Assembly (NCBI RefSeq): GCF_003112535.1
Contig: NZ_BEWA01000002.1
Coordinates: forward strand, 434,001 to 498,000
Direction of reading: 5' to 3'
From: Streptomyces rishiriensis
Lineage (GTDB): Bacteria > Actinomycetota > Actinomycetes > Streptomycetales > Streptomycetaceae
DNA: 64,000 bases
Shown here piece after piece: positions 52,376 to 61,415 of the stretch (within the stretch, counting starts at the first letter, position 1; every line of letters begins with the position of its first letter). The translations under genes and the position numbers were made by a program. The notes beneath the pieces are model-generated. The model made no database searches, was not told the origin of the DNA, and saw nothing but the letters and a program-made list of their open reading frames with translations.

Positions 52376-53513
52376 GCTGCGCGGTCCCGATGTACCGGCC
52401 AAGGCGCTGGACGCCCGGGCCCTCGCGGCGCTCGCCGCGAACCCGGGCTGCAAGCGGCGCGCGATCCTCGACGGCGCGGGGGTCGACAAGGCGGCGCTGG
52501 CCGGCGCGCTGGGCTCGCCCTCGGCCTTCGGGCAGTCGCAGTTCGCCCTGACCCGCGGCAACGCCTTCGAGGCAAAGGTGAAGGCCGACGGCGGCGCCGA
52601 ACTGCTCCGGCTGGTGCACGAACGGCTGGACCCGGCGGCGCGGCCGCCCGTCGACGCGGCCGTGCCCGAGCTGTCCGCGATCGGCCCCGAGGGCCGCACC
52701 GCGCGCACGGCGCTGGCGCTGCGCGAGGCCACCGCGGCGGCCGGCGGCTGGACGCTCCTGGACCACCCCATGCTCGCGCTCGACGTCGCGGGCTCCGCCG
52801 CCTTCCTGGAGCCGGACGCCGTGGTGGTGCACCCGGACGGCAGCTGGACGGTCGTGGAGATCAAGTCCTTCCCGATGCTGGACGGCTCGGCGGACCCGGC
52901 CAAGGTCGGCGCAGCCGCCCGGCAGGCCGCCGTCTACGTGCTGGCCCTGGAGGAGGTCGCCGCCCGCCTCGACCCGGCCCCGCGCGTGCGCCACCGAGTG
53001 CTGCTCGTCTGCCCCAAGGACTTCTCCAACCTGCCCACCGCCTCCGCCGTGGACGTGCGCAAGCAGCGCGCGGTCACCAGCCGCCAACTGGCCCGTCTCA
53101 CCCGGATCCAGGACATCGCCGACGCCCTGCCCGAGGGCGCCTGCTTCTCCCCCGAGCTGCCCGCCGAGCAGCTCACGGCGGCCGTCGAGTCGGTCGCGGC
53201 GTCGTACGCGCCCGAATGCCTGGCCGCCTGCGAGCTGGCGTTCCACTGCCGTGACCGCTCCCGCGCGGCGGGCGCGGTCACGTCCCTGGGCCGGTCCGTG
53301 CGGGCCGAACTGGGCGCGCTGACGACTGTCGAGGACGTCCTGGCGGCGGCGCGTGGCGAGACGGGCGACCCTCGGGACCCGGCGGTGGCCGCACTGCGCA
53401 GAGCGGCCGGGCTGCGGGCCGAGGCGCTGGAGGCGGCCGCCGGCGCCGAGCCGCCGGCCGGGCTGTGGAGCGTGCCGACGCCGGCCGCCGGGGCGGTGCC
53501 CGCGTGTCGCTGA
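52272..53513 (+). CDS. Cas4/AddB-like PD-(D/E)XK nuclease with Fe-S cysteines
   Basis: 413-aa probable DNA nuclease. The RecB-type catalytic core reads Asp182 in FLEPDAVVV, then Glu196-x-Lys198 in TVVEIKSFP (D-x13-ExK), with an upstream RGNAFEAKV helix (about residues 95-103) like RecB motif I. One Cys near the N-terminus (Cys60, NPGCKRRAIL) and three clustered ones (Cys316, 320, 326 in ECLAACELAFHC) have the 1+3 arrangement of the 4Fe-4S nucleases AddB, Cas4 and Dna2, though with C-x3-C rather than C-x2-C. GTG 52272 is chosen because the damage promoter predicts a leaderless start there; ATG 52341 is an alternative. Overlaps the next gene by 10 bp. Confidence 0.75.
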   Translation: MSEFHGSASHGTGPEPTRTLLPRMRGTALRQRLAELRGPDVPAKALDARALAALAANPGCKRRAILDGAGVDKAALAGALGSPSAFGQSQFALTRGNAFEAKVKADGGAELLRLVHERLDPAARPPVDAAVPELSAIGPEGRTARTALALREATAAAGGWTLLDHPMLALDVAGSAAFLEPDAVVVHPDGSWTVVEIKSFPMLDGSADPAKVGAAARQAAVYVLALEEVAARLDPAPRVRHRVLLVCPKDFSNLPTASAVDVRKQRAVTSRQLARLTRIQDIADALPEGACFSPELPAEQLTAAVESVAASYAPECLAACELAFHCRDRSRAAGAVTSLGRSVRAELGALTTVEDVLAAARGETGDPRDPAVAALRRAAGLRAEALEAAAGAEPPAGLWSVPTPAAGAVPACR

Positions 53514-55138
53514 TCGCCACCCTCGCCCGGCTGGAGGCCGTCGCCACCGGCCGCGCTCAGCCCACCGCCACCGTCCGCCACCGGCGTCTGTCGCAGCGGC
53601 CGCTCGTCTTCGTGCCGCTGACCACGGCCGGTGAGGCCGGCGCTCCGCTGGGCGCGCTGGTCGGCACCGACCGGGACGCGCCGCGCCTGCTCGTCGTACC
53701 GCAGCCGCGCGACCGGGATCTGCGGTTCGCGTTCCTCGCCGAACTCGCCGACGTCGTGCTGCCCTACATCGACTCCTACGCCGACGCCGTGGAGGCCGCG
53801 GAGCGCAACGAGACCGACCCGGAGACCGGCAAGCGGGTCAAGGTCGAGGTCGAACTGTGCGCCGACGCGCCCCAGCTGATCGTCCCCAGCCGCGCGGGCG
53901 TCGACTACGTGCGTCTCCTCGGCCGCTCCATGCGGTTCCGACGGACGGCGGAGCAGGATCCGCAGACGCCGTATCCCGCGCCCCCGCGCGTGCCGCTGCT
54001 CGGGCGGTGGCTGACCCACTTCGGGGAGCGGTCCCGGGTGCCCGGCTCCGCCCTGCTGCAGGCCGTGACGGAACTGCTCGGCCGGCACTGGGCCACGGGC
54101 CAGTCCAGCCTGGAGGACCAGCACCTGGGGGCGCTGCTCGCCTGGATCGACCCCCCGGCGGGCGAGACGGGCGCACAGGCGGCGCTGCGGGCGGAGCTCG
54201 CGCGGGACGCGGACGGTCAGCTGCTGTGCCCGCCGGCCGGTCCGGCGACCGACCCGGCGTTCGACAACAAGCTGCTCGCGCCGGCCATCGAGCGCTACGA
54301 CCGCGCGCGCACCGCCCTGGCCGCCGCCCAGGACGGACTGCAGGCCGACGACCTGCTGGGCGCGCTCACCGCCGCCGAGGGGGAGATCCGCGCGCTGGTG
54401 AGCAGCCGGATGCTGCCCACCTGGGACGCGGTGTGGCGCGGCCTCGATCTGCTGCGGTCGCTGCCGGAGGGCGCGCACGTCGAGGAGCGGTGGACGCGCG
54501 ACCGCTGGTCGTTCACCGGCCACCGTGACCGGGTCGTCGCCGGGGAGCCTCCGCAGCCGCGCCGGGACGACGCGGTCACCGCGGCGAACAAGCTCGCCAC
54601 GCGCGAGCGCGAACAGGCCCGCCTGGAGGCCCAGGAGGCGCTCGACGACCCGCTGGTGATGGCGGCACGGCGGCTCGCCGGAGAGGCGTTCGCGGGCGAG
54701 GTCGTCGACGTCGTCATGGCGTACGGCGAGGGAAAGAGGCCGAGCCCGCGCCCACTGGTCACCGTCCGCACGGAGGACCTGCCGCATCTCGCGGAGCGGG
54801 CGAAGGTGTACCGGTCGCTCGGCGGGAAGCCGCAGGCGGCGGAGTTCGTGCGCTGGGCCGCCGAGGGCGACGCGGGCCGCGCGGACGGCGGGCACGGCGC
54901 GGGCGGTGCGGGGCTGCTGGTGCTGCGGATCGTCGACAAGATGGGCCGCGGCAAGGAACCGGAGGCGGGATCCGTGCCGGAGAAGGGCGACCGGCTCTGC
55001 TTCACGCTCTTCGAGCACGAACAGCGCGGCGGAGCGAAACTCCCCGACCCGGAGGAGACGCCGTGGACGCACGGCGGGCCGCCCGGCGAGCAGACACCCG
55101 AGGCCCCCGACTCCGTCACCCAGGAGGACCTTCTGTGA
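53504..55138 (+). CDS. Unknown middle protein of the nuclease-helicase cassette
   Basis: 544-aa protein with no recognised catalytic motif. The N-terminal half is mixed alpha/beta (RPLVFVPLT; RLLVVPQPRDRDLRF). The centre is helical (about residues 255-310), with a charged stretch TREREQARLEAQEAL near 366-380. Residues about 468-505 (GAGLLVLRIVDKMGRGKEPE, then PEKGDRLCFTLFEHE) look like the small beta-barrel that precedes the core of UPF1/DNA2-type helicases. An acidic tail follows. GTG 53504 overlaps the nuclease stop, and its own stop overlaps the helicase start (GTGA), so all three are coupled. Probably a structural bridge. Confidence 0.65.
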   Translation: MSLIATLARLEAVATGRAQPTATVRHRRLSQRPLVFVPLTTAGEAGAPLGALVGTDRDAPRLLVVPQPRDRDLRFAFLAELADVVLPYIDSYADAVEAAERNETDPETGKRVKVEVELCADAPQLIVPSRAGVDYVRLLGRSMRFRRTAEQDPQTPYPAPPRVPLLGRWLTHFGERSRVPGSALLQAVTELLGRHWATGQSSLEDQHLGALLAWIDPPAGETGAQAALRAELARDADGQLLCPPAGPATDPAFDNKLLAPAIERYDRARTALAAAQDGLQADDLLGALTAAEGEIRALVSSRMLPTWDAVWRGLDLLRSLPEGAHVEERWTRDRWSFTGHRDRVVAGEPPQPRRDDAVTAANKLATREREQARLEAQEALDDPLVMAARRLAGEAFAGEVVDVVMAYGEGKRPSPRPLVTVRTEDLPHLAERAKVYRSLGGKPQAAEFVRWAAEGDAGRADGGHGAGGAGLLVLRIVDKMGRGKEPEAGSVPEKGDRLCFTLFEHEQRGGAKLPDPEETPWTHGGPPGEQTPEAPDSVTQEDLL

Positions 55139-56475
55139 GCACCGAGGCCGCCTTCGACCCCGGTACCGCCGCGACCCGTGCCACCGACGCGATCCTGCGC
55201 GACACGCTGCACGGCACCGCGCGCGGGGTGGTCGTCGACTCCCCGCCGGGCGCCGGCAAGTCCACCCTCGTGGTCCGCGCCGCGCTCGAACTCGCCGACG
55301 CGGGGCGCTCGTTGATGGTGGTCGCCCAGACCAACGCCCAGGTGGACGACCTGGTCGAGCGGTTGGCCCGGAAGAACCCCGAACTGCCGGTGGGCCGGCT
55401 GCACAGCAGCGACGCCGACCCGTACGACAAGGCACTGGACCGGCTGGCGAACGTACGGAAGTCGGCGAAGGCGGCGGAGCTGGCCGGGCTGCCGGTGGTG
55501 ATCTCCACAGCCGCCAAGTGGGCGCATGTGAAGGTCGACGAGCCCTGGCGGCACGCGATCGTGGACGAGGCGTACCAGATGCGGTCGGACGGGCTGCTCG
55601 CCGTCGCCGGGCTGTTCGAGCGGGCGCTGTTCGTGGGCGACCCGGGGCAGCTGGACCCGTTCTCGATCGTGGGCGGCGAGCAGTGGGCGGGCCTGTCCTA
55701 CGATCCGTCGGCCTCGGCGGTGTCGACCCTGCTCGCCCACAACCCGCAGCTGCCGCAGCACCGCCTGCCCGTGTCCTGGCGGCTCCCGGCGTCCGCCGCG
55801 CCGCTGGTCTCCGACGCGTTCTACCCGTACACGCCGTTCCGCAGCGGGACGGACCACGGCGACCGCCTGCTCTCCTTCGCCGTCCCGTCGGACGGCTCGG
55901 GCGTCGACCGGGTGATCGACGAGGCGGCGGAGTCCGGCTGGGGGCTGCTGGAGCTGCCCGCCCGGCACACCCCGCGCACCGACCCGGAGGCGGTGCGGGC
56001 GGTCGCCACGGTCGTGCGGCGCCTCCTGGACCGGGGCGGCGCGGCCCTCGCGGACGGCTCCCCCGACCCGACCCCGCTGACCGCCGGCCGGGTCGCCGTC
56101 GGCACGGCGCACCGCGACCAGGCGGCCGCGGTGCGGGCGGCGCTGACCGAGCTGGGCGTGGCGGACGTGACCGTGGACACGGCGAACCGGCTGCAGGGCA
56201 TGGAGTTCGACGTCACGGTGATCCTGCACCCGCTCTCCGGCCGTCCCGACGCCACCGCCTTCCACCTGGAGACCGGCCGCCTGTGCGTCCTGGCCTCCCG
56301 CCACCGGCACGCGTGCGTGGTGGTGTGCCGGGCGGGGGTGGGCGACCTGCTGGACGAGTACCCCTCGACGGAGCCGGTCCAGCTCGGGACGCTGGTGAAG
56401 TTCCCCGACGGCTGGGAGGCCAACCACGCCGTCCTGGCCCACCTCGCGGAACACCGCGTCCCGTGGAGACCGTGA
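55135..56475 (+). CDS. SF1 UPF1/DNA2-like helicase core
   Basis: 446-aa ATPase with all main superfamily 1 motifs: Walker A SPPGAGKST (36-44), motif Ia VAQTNAQVDDLV (63-74), Walker B AIVDEAYQM (141-149), motif III VGDPGQLDP (167-175), motif IV-like SWRLP (214-218), motif V VDTANRLQGMEFDVTVI (347-363) and motif VI around ETGRLCVLASRHRHA (379-393). It lacks the N-terminal beta-barrel and stalk normally fused to such cores. The upstream protein may supply these. Short for a stand-alone helicase, consistent with work in a complex. GTG overlaps the previous stop, with AGGAGG just upstream. Confidence 0.85.
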   Translation: MSTEAAFDPGTAATRATDAILRDTLHGTARGVVVDSPPGAGKSTLVVRAALELADAGRSLMVVAQTNAQVDDLVERLARKNPELPVGRLHSSDADPYDKALDRLANVRKSAKAAELAGLPVVISTAAKWAHVKVDEPWRHAIVDEAYQMRSDGLLAVAGLFERALFVGDPGQLDPFSIVGGEQWAGLSYDPSASAVSTLLAHNPQLPQHRLPVSWRLPASAAPLVSDAFYPYTPFRSGTDHGDRLLSFAVPSDGSGVDRVIDEAAESGWGLLELPARHTPRTDPEAVRAVATVVRRLLDRGGAALADGSPDPTPLTAGRVAVGTAHRDQAAAVRAALTELGVADVTVDTANRLQGMEFDVTVILHPLSGRPDATAFHLETGRLCVLASRHRHACVVVCRAGVGDLLDEYPSTEPVQLGTLVKFPDGWEANHAVLAHLAEHRVPWRP

Positions 56476-56627
56476 GTCCCGCGGAGCCGGGAACATCGGG
56501 GGGCGTTCGGTGCTTGAGAGTCCGGGGCCGAATGGCTCCTGCGTCACCGGGGGACAATGGAAGGTGGTCCACTCCACCGGTGCTGTCCACCTGTGGCGTC
56601 ATCCGAACCGTACGAGGAGGCCGAGAC

Positions 56628-56996
56628 ATGGCGGAGCCCACGCCGCGTCGGAACGAACCGCGGCTACGCCCCGCGCCCCTGCTCTTCGAGCCCGCCGAGG
56701 CGACCGGTGATCCGGAGCACTTCTTCGACCTGGAGTCGATAGACGATCCGGGGGCGCTGCTGGCGCGGGCGACCGAGCTGACGCTCGCGTTCCGTGCTGC
56801 GGCCGACCGGGCGGTGGAGTTCCAGGCCATGGCGGCCGCGCAACTCGCCGATCCGCGCCGCTTCGACCGGCTGACCGCGGCGGACATCGCCGAGCGGGCG
56901 GAGTGGACCGAGGACTACGCGAAGAAGATGGTCGAGTTCGGCCGCGATCTGCTGCGGGGCGACTCCGAGGGCCGGGGCCACGCCGACCCGGTGTGA
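56628..56996 (+). CDS. Small conserved hypothetical protein downstream of the helicase
   Basis: 122-aa soluble acidic protein. N-terminal 45 residues are proline-rich; the rest is predicted helical (LARATELTLAFRAAADRAVEF, in part, then RLTAADIAERAEWTEDYAKK). The second helix pair resembles a short HTH-like or adaptor fold, which I cannot name. ATG has GAGGAGG 7-8 nt upstream. It follows the helicase by 152 bp on the same strand and could be a fourth member of that operon or independent. Confidence 0.7.
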   Translation: MAEPTPRRNEPRLRPAPLLFEPAEATGDPEHFFDLESIDDPGALLARATELTLAFRAAADRAVEFQAMAAAQLADPRRFDRLTAADIAERAEWTEDYAKKMVEFGRDLLRGDSEGRGHADPV

Positions 56997-57197
56997 GCCG
57001 CCGGCCGTCGGGCCGCGTCGAGCCACCGACCGTCGAGCCACCGCGTCGAGGCACCGGCCGCCGAGGCGCCGGGTCGCCGGGCCGCATCCCTCTTCCGGCA
57101 TATGCCGGGCGGGCAAGATACTCCTCCCCCGCACCCGGCGTCCCGATTTCCGGCAACCCTGTGAAATCACCCGTTCACTCCGGGTAGACCTGGGGGA

Positions 57198-57785
57198 ATG
57201 AGCAGTGCATACGACGAACCCCTCGGCGTCACCTCGGACGGCGCGGCCTGGCTGTCGTCCGCCGGAACGTATCCGCGCAGCACGCTCGCCCTCTGGGAGG
57301 AGCGGCCGCAGGCCCCGGTGGTCCTGCCGTGCGGCTCGGTGTTCGACGTCGTCAGCGCGCCCTCGATGTTCGGGCGGCTGATGCTCGACCGGCTGTGGGG
57401 CGAGGGGCCGGGCTCCGGTCCGGTGGCCGCGTTCCGCGGACGCACGCTGCTGTTCGCCGCGCCGGGCACCGCCCAGCGGCTGCCCTCGCTGCTGGAGTGG
57501 GAGGAGTGGGGCGTCGGCGGCCGCCGGGAGGGCCGCACCGCGACCGTGCCGCCGCTGCTGTGCCACGGCACCGGGGACGCGGTGACCGTGCCCGCGCTCA
57601 CCCCCTCCGGCGCCGGGTGCGCCACGCGCTGGATGGTGGCCCCGGACACCCGTCATCCCTGGCTGCCGGGCCCCGAGATCCTGCTGTGGGCGGCGGTGCG
57701 GGCGGCCCGCTCGGCCGTGCGCATATCGATTTCTCCTCCCCCCGACCAGGATGCTAAGGTCTACGACGTCAGCAGGCGCCGCTAG
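57198..57785 (+). CDS. Conserved hypothetical protein whose stop lies in tRNA-Lys
   Basis: 195-aa protein, probably soluble, with a mixed alpha/beta pattern: YPRSTLALWEERPQAPVVLP (about residues 25-44), GSVFDVVSAPSMFGRLMLDR, and RWMVAPDTRHPWLPGPEILL near the C-terminus. This layout recalls the N-terminal part of bifunctional primase-polymerase-like proteins, but I see no catalytic triad, so no function is given. The last four codons (SRRR end) and TAG lie inside the tRNA-Lys gene. TAGACC at 57185-57190 could be a -10 box giving a near-leaderless message. Confidence 0.7.
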   Translation: MSSAYDEPLGVTSDGAAWLSSAGTYPRSTLALWEERPQAPVVLPCGSVFDVVSAPSMFGRLMLDRLWGEGPGSGPVAAFRGRTLLFAAPGTAQRLPSLLEWEEWGVGGRREGRTATVPPLLCHGTGDAVTVPALTPSGAGCATRWMVAPDTRHPWLPGPEILLWAAVRAARSAVRISISPPPDQDAKVYDVSRRR

Positions 57786-57849
57786 CTCAGTTGGTTAGAG
57801 CAGCTGACTCTTAATCAGCGGGTCCGGGGTTCGAGTCCCTGGCGGCGCA
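57776..57849 (+). tRNA. tRNA-Lys (CTT)
   Basis: Cloverleaf: acceptor GCGCCGC (57776-57782) pairs with GCGGCGC (57842-57848), discriminator A57849. The anticodon arm GCTGA-CTCTTAA-TCAGC gives CTT, and the T arm GGGG-TTCGAGT-CCCT is normal. No CCA encoded. The first 10 bases are also the end of the upstream protein gene. TAAGGT at 57755-57760 is a possible -10 box, again inside that coding sequence. Confidence 0.97.
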
Positions 57850-57857
57850 CAGACGGC

Positions 57858-57887
57858 AAAGGCCCCTCGCGGAAGCGAGGGGCCTTT
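57858..57887. terminator. Bidirectional terminator after tRNA-Lys
   Basis: Perfect 13-bp stem AAAGGCCCCTCGC / GCGAGGGGCCTTT closed by a GGAA tetraloop, 8 bp after the tRNA and 39 bp before the end of the convergent protease gene. The terminal TTT / AAA pairs give a short U-run for either strand. Confidence 0.9.
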
Positions 57888-57926
57888 CGCATGTCCGGCG
57901 ATCGCATGTCCGGCGCGGGCGCCCTT

Positions 57927-59216
57927 TCAGAGATTCACGCCCGGCGTGATCTTCACCGTCCACTCCCCCGAGGCCGTGCGCCCCTCCACGTCCACGCGGA
58001 CGCCGCTCCCGGGGACGGTGAAACTCTCGCCGAGGCCCACCGGGGCGTCCGCGAGGGGCGGGTAGACGGAGTTCTCCCAGCAGGCCTCGGTGTGCGGGTG
58101 GGCGTCGAGCACCTCCACGGGACCGCGGCCGGAGCGGGCGCCGCTGCTGACGCGGTAGACGAGGACGCCGGTGCGGCAGGCCGCGCGGTCGTTGCCCACC
58201 GGGGCGCGCACCTCGAAGGCGAGCGCGCTGTCGGGGCCGGTGCGCACCACGGCGAGCTTGACGCCGCCGCCGAGCCCGAAGACCGGCGGGCCGGAGGCGC
58301 CGACGACCGGCACTCCGGGGCCGGCGGCCAGCGGTTCCAGGGTCAGCCGGGTGGGGCCCGGGCCCCGCACGCACACCACCTGACGGTCGTCCAGCCAGCC
58401 CAGCTTCCACTTGTGCCAGGCGAACAGGTCCGGTGCGAGACCGAACTGGCTGCCCATCAGGTCCCAGTCGCCGACATAGGTGTCCCAGTCGCCCTTGCCG
58501 TCGGCGGGACGGTGATAGAGGTCGGGCAGGTCGAAGACATGGCCGGTCTCGTGGGCGAGGACCAGCCGGTCCGGGGGGTGCTTCTCGAAGACGGTGACCA
58601 CGCGCGGGATGTCCGTGCCGTCGGCGTGCAGCGGGGTCTGCAGGTTGACGACCTTCGTCGCGTCGGAGTCGACGCCGGGCGCGTCGGGGTCGGCCACGAA
58701 GTAGACGAGGTCGTAGCGGGAGAAGTCGACGTGCGGGTCGGCCGCGGCGAGCGCGTCGTGCAGATAGGCGGCCCGGCCGGCGGCGCTCCAGTCGCGCTGT
58801 ATGGCGTAAGCGGTGGACGGCTTCGGCATGCGGATCCACCGCTTGAGCGGGTGTGCGCGCAGGGTGAACCTGCCGTAGGACGCCTGCCGGAAGAAGCGGC
58901 TGGTGGCCGGGAAGTGGTCGGCGGCCAGTTCGGCGGGGGACGCCATGGGCGTCCAGTCCGGGAAGGACAGGAAGACCATGACGGCGTCGAGGGCGCGGGT
59001 CGGGCGGGGGTAGGCGGTGTTCCAGGTGTCCAGGCCCTCCGAGTGGTGCGCGTCGGTGCGGGCCAGCGCGCAGGGCGCGGCGGAGTACGGCCCGGCGACC
59101 GAGGGGCCGCCGATCAGGGAGGTCGCGGCGAGCGCCGACAGGGTGGTGAACACAGCCGCCGTGCTGCGCAGTCGGGGGTAGGGGAACAGTCGCACGGGTC
59201 GCGGCAGACGCGGCAC
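57927..59216 (-). CDS. Secreted M6-family-like zinc metalloprotease
   Basis: 429-aa exported protease. A basic start and hydrophobic segment (TAAVFTTLSALAATSLIGG, about residues 18-36) form the signal peptide. Zinc-site motif HETGHVFDLPDLYH (about 208-221) provides two His ligands, the catalytic Glu and a downstream Asp, typical of M6/immune-inhibitor-A relatives. DWDLMGSQFG gives the Met-turn region. The C-terminal beta-rich domain contains two Cys pairs. I chose GTG 59216 because GGAGG lies 5 nt before it; the longer GTG 59252 lacks a site. Likely extracellular protein degradation. Confidence 0.82.
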   Translation of the reverse strand: MPRLPRPVRLFPYPRLRSTAAVFTTLSALAATSLIGGPSVAGPYSAAPCALARTDAHHSEGLDTWNTAYPRPTRALDAVMVFLSFPDWTPMASPAELAADHFPATSRFFRQASYGRFTLRAHPLKRWIRMPKPSTAYAIQRDWSAAGRAAYLHDALAAADPHVDFSRYDLVYFVADPDAPGVDSDATKVVNLQTPLHADGTDIPRVVTVFEKHPPDRLVLAHETGHVFDLPDLYHRPADGKGDWDTYVGDWDLMGSQFGLAPDLFAWHKWKLGWLDDRQVVCVRGPGPTRLTLEPLAAGPGVPVVGASGPPVFGLGGGVKLAVVRTGPDSALAFEVRAPVGNDRAACRTGVLVYRVSSGARSGRGPVEVLDAHPHTEACWENSVYPPLADAPVGLGESFTVPGSGVRVDVEGRTASGEWTVKITPGVNL

Positions 59217-59531
59217 AGAGACCTCCGGGGGCGGTTCACGGGACACCGCCACCCAGCCTGTGTGAATTTGTCGTATTACGCCCTGTTTGTCTGCCCCAGA
59301 CGAGTGAGGCGGCGGGAATCGGGCATCACCTCGACACCCCCGGAATTCTCACGGAACGTCACAAGCGGTCGTCCACACTCAGAACGGGGCCAGGTGCGGG
59401 CAGAAACGATCTGTCAGAAGGGTGGGTTGTTCCGGGACACTGGGCAGTGGCTGCGCGGGTCCGGGGGCAGCCTCTATGATCGGCAGACTTTCCTGCACGG
59501 ACAGCGATCGAGTGCACTGCGGGAGCGAGCG

Positions 59532-61415
59532 GTGAGCGGAACGTCCGAAGGGCCGACGCCCGCGGCAGACCTCGACCGGTCAGCCGTCACAGAGAGTGAC
59601 ATCGACAGCACGGAAAGCGGAACGGCAGACCACCAGCCGCCGGCCTACCGTTCCGTCTTCGGCGCGGCGCCCCTCGCCATGGCCGTCGTCGACAGCGAGG
59701 GTCGCATCGTCGACGCCAACGACGCGCTCGTCGCGCTGCTCGGCGGCGGCAGCAGCGCCGGGCTGGTCGGGCGGGTCGCCTCCGACCTGCTGGACCTGGC
59801 CTCCGACGCCCGGACCTGGCACGCCTACCGGGAGGTGCTGCGCGGCCGACGGGCGAAACTGCGCTGCACCCGGCGGCTGAAGCAGCCCGACGGCCGCTCG
59901 CTGTGGACGCAGGTCACGGTCTCCCCGCTCGACGCGGACGAGCCCGGCGTCCTGCTGTCCGTCACCGACGTCAGCGCCCACCGTGACCTGCAGGCCAGAC
60001 TGCGCCACCTGCAGATGCACGACCCGGTGACCCGGCTGCCCAACCGCACCCTGTTCTTCGAGCGGGTGTCGGCCGCGCTGGAGCCGGAGGCGTACGAGCA
60101 GAGCGGGACCGGCCGGATCGGCCTGTGCTACCTGGACCTGGACGGTTTCAAGGCCGTCAACGACACCCTCGGTCACCGCGTCGGCGACCGGCTGCTGACC
60201 GCCGTCGCCCAGCGGCTGACGGAGTGCGCCGCCGCGGCCGGGCAGACCCGGCCGAGCGTGCCGCTGGTGGCTCGGCTGGGCGGCGACGAGTTCGCCCTGC
60301 TCGTCGAGGACTCCACCGGCACCGATCAGCTCGCCGACCTGGCCGAGTGCGTGCTCAAGGCGCTCCAGGCGCCCTTCGATCTGGCCGGACACCGGCTGCA
60401 CGTCTCCGCCTCGATCGGGGTCGTGGAGCGGCACGCGGCCGGCACCACCGCGACCGGACTGATGCAGGCCGCCGACACGACCCTGTACTGGGCGAAGGTG
60501 GACGGCAAGGACCGCTGGACGCTCTTCGACCCCGAGCGCAACGCGCATCTGATGACCCGGCAGGCCCTGGCCTCCACCCTGCGGCCCGCCATCGAGCGCG
60601 GCGAGTTCCGCCTCGACTACCAGCCGCTGGTCGGCATGTCGGACGGCCGGCTGCGCGGGGTGGAGGCGCTGGTGCGCTGGGACCACCCCCGGTTCGGGCT
60701 GCTGTCGCCGAATCGGTTCGTCGCGCTGGCGGAGGAGGACGGCTCGATCGTCCCGCTCGGGCGATGGGTTCTGGCCACCGCCTGCCGGCAGGCCCGGCAG
60801 TGGCAGCTGGACAACCCCGACGAGCCGCCGCTGTTCGTCAGCGTCAACGTGGCGGTCCGCCAGGTGTGGGACTCCGACCTGGTGGCGGACGTGGCGAAGA
60901 TCCTCGCCGAGACCGGGCTCGCCCCGCATCTGCTCCAGCTGGAGCTGACCGAGTCGGCGGTGATGGGCTCGGCGGGACGGCCGTTGCAGGCGTTGCAGGC
61001 GCTCAGCGAGATGGGCGTGGGGATCGCCATCGACGACTTCGGCACCGGCTACTCCAATCTCGCCTATCTGAGCCGGCTGCCGGTGTCCGTGCTGAAACTG
61101 GACGGGTCCTTCGTGCGCGGCTTCCAGTACGAGAGCGACAAGGAGGGCGCCGCCCCGCCGAACCCGGCCGACCAGGTCGTCGTCGAGGCGATGATCGACC
61201 TGGCGCACCGGCTGGGGCTCACCGTCACCGCCGAGTGCGTGGAGACGTCCGCGCAGGCCACCCGGCTGCGGAGCATCGGCTGCGACACCGGGCAGGGGTG
61301 GCTGTACTCCCGCCCGGTGTCACCGGAGCGCATCTCCGAACTGCTGGGCGCGGAAACCGGAACGGAGTCCGCGGAGGGCTCCGGCACGCAGTCCTACGCG
61401 GTCGGCAACCCGTAG
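59532..61415 (+). CDS. cdgA: CdgA, PAS-GGDEF-EAL c-di-GMP enzyme
   Basis: 627-aa cytoplasmic protein. PAS domain (about residues 40-150; [20 protein letters not shown]), GGDEF domain (about 160-335) with intact [10 protein letters not shown] at 248-257, and EAL domain (about 345-605) with intact [11 protein letters not shown] (EAL 378-380), the loop [10 protein letters not shown] and the ECVE segment. Both cyclase and phosphodiesterase residues are therefore present. Composition and position match CdgA of S. coelicolor, a BldD target controlling development. GTG 59532 follows GGGAG at 8 nt. I could not find a convincing BldD box in the 279-bp spacer. The end overlaps the convergent oxidoreductase gene by 22 bp. 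Confidence 0.88.
   Translation: MSGTSEGPTPAADLDRSAVTESDIDSTESGTADHQPPAYRSVFGAAPLAMAVVDSEGRIVDANDALVALLGGGSSAGLVGRVASDLLDLASDARTWHAYREVLRGRRAKLRCTRRLKQPDGRSLWTQVTVSPLDADEPGVLLSVTDVSAHRDLQARLRHLQMHDPVTRLPNRTLFFERVSAALEPEAYEQSGTGRIGLCYLDLDGFKAVNDTLGHRVGDRLLTAVAQRLTECAAAAGQTRPSVPLVARLGGDEFALLVEDSTGTDQLADLAECVLKALQAPFDLAGHRLHVSASIGVVERHAAGTTATGLMQAADTTLYWAKVDGKDRWTLFDPERNAHLMTRQALASTLRPAIERGEFRLDYQPLVGMSDGRLRGVEALVRWDHPRFGLLSPNRFVALAEEDGSIVPLGRWVLATACRQARQWQLDNPDEPPLFVSVNVAVRQVWDSDLVADVAKILAETGLAPHLLQLELTESAVMGSAGRPLQALQALSEMGVGIAIDDFGTGYSNLAYLSRLPVSVLKLDGSFVRGFQYESDKEGAAPPNPADQVVVEAMIDLAHRLGLTVTAECVETSAQATRLRSIGCDTGQGWLYSRPVSPERISELLGAETGTESAEGSGTQSYAVGNP

Noticed and set aside
59253..59531. BldD box ahead of cdgA
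   Set aside because: The gene is a known BldD target in S. coelicolor, but I could not find a sequence here close enough to the 15-bp consensus to report.
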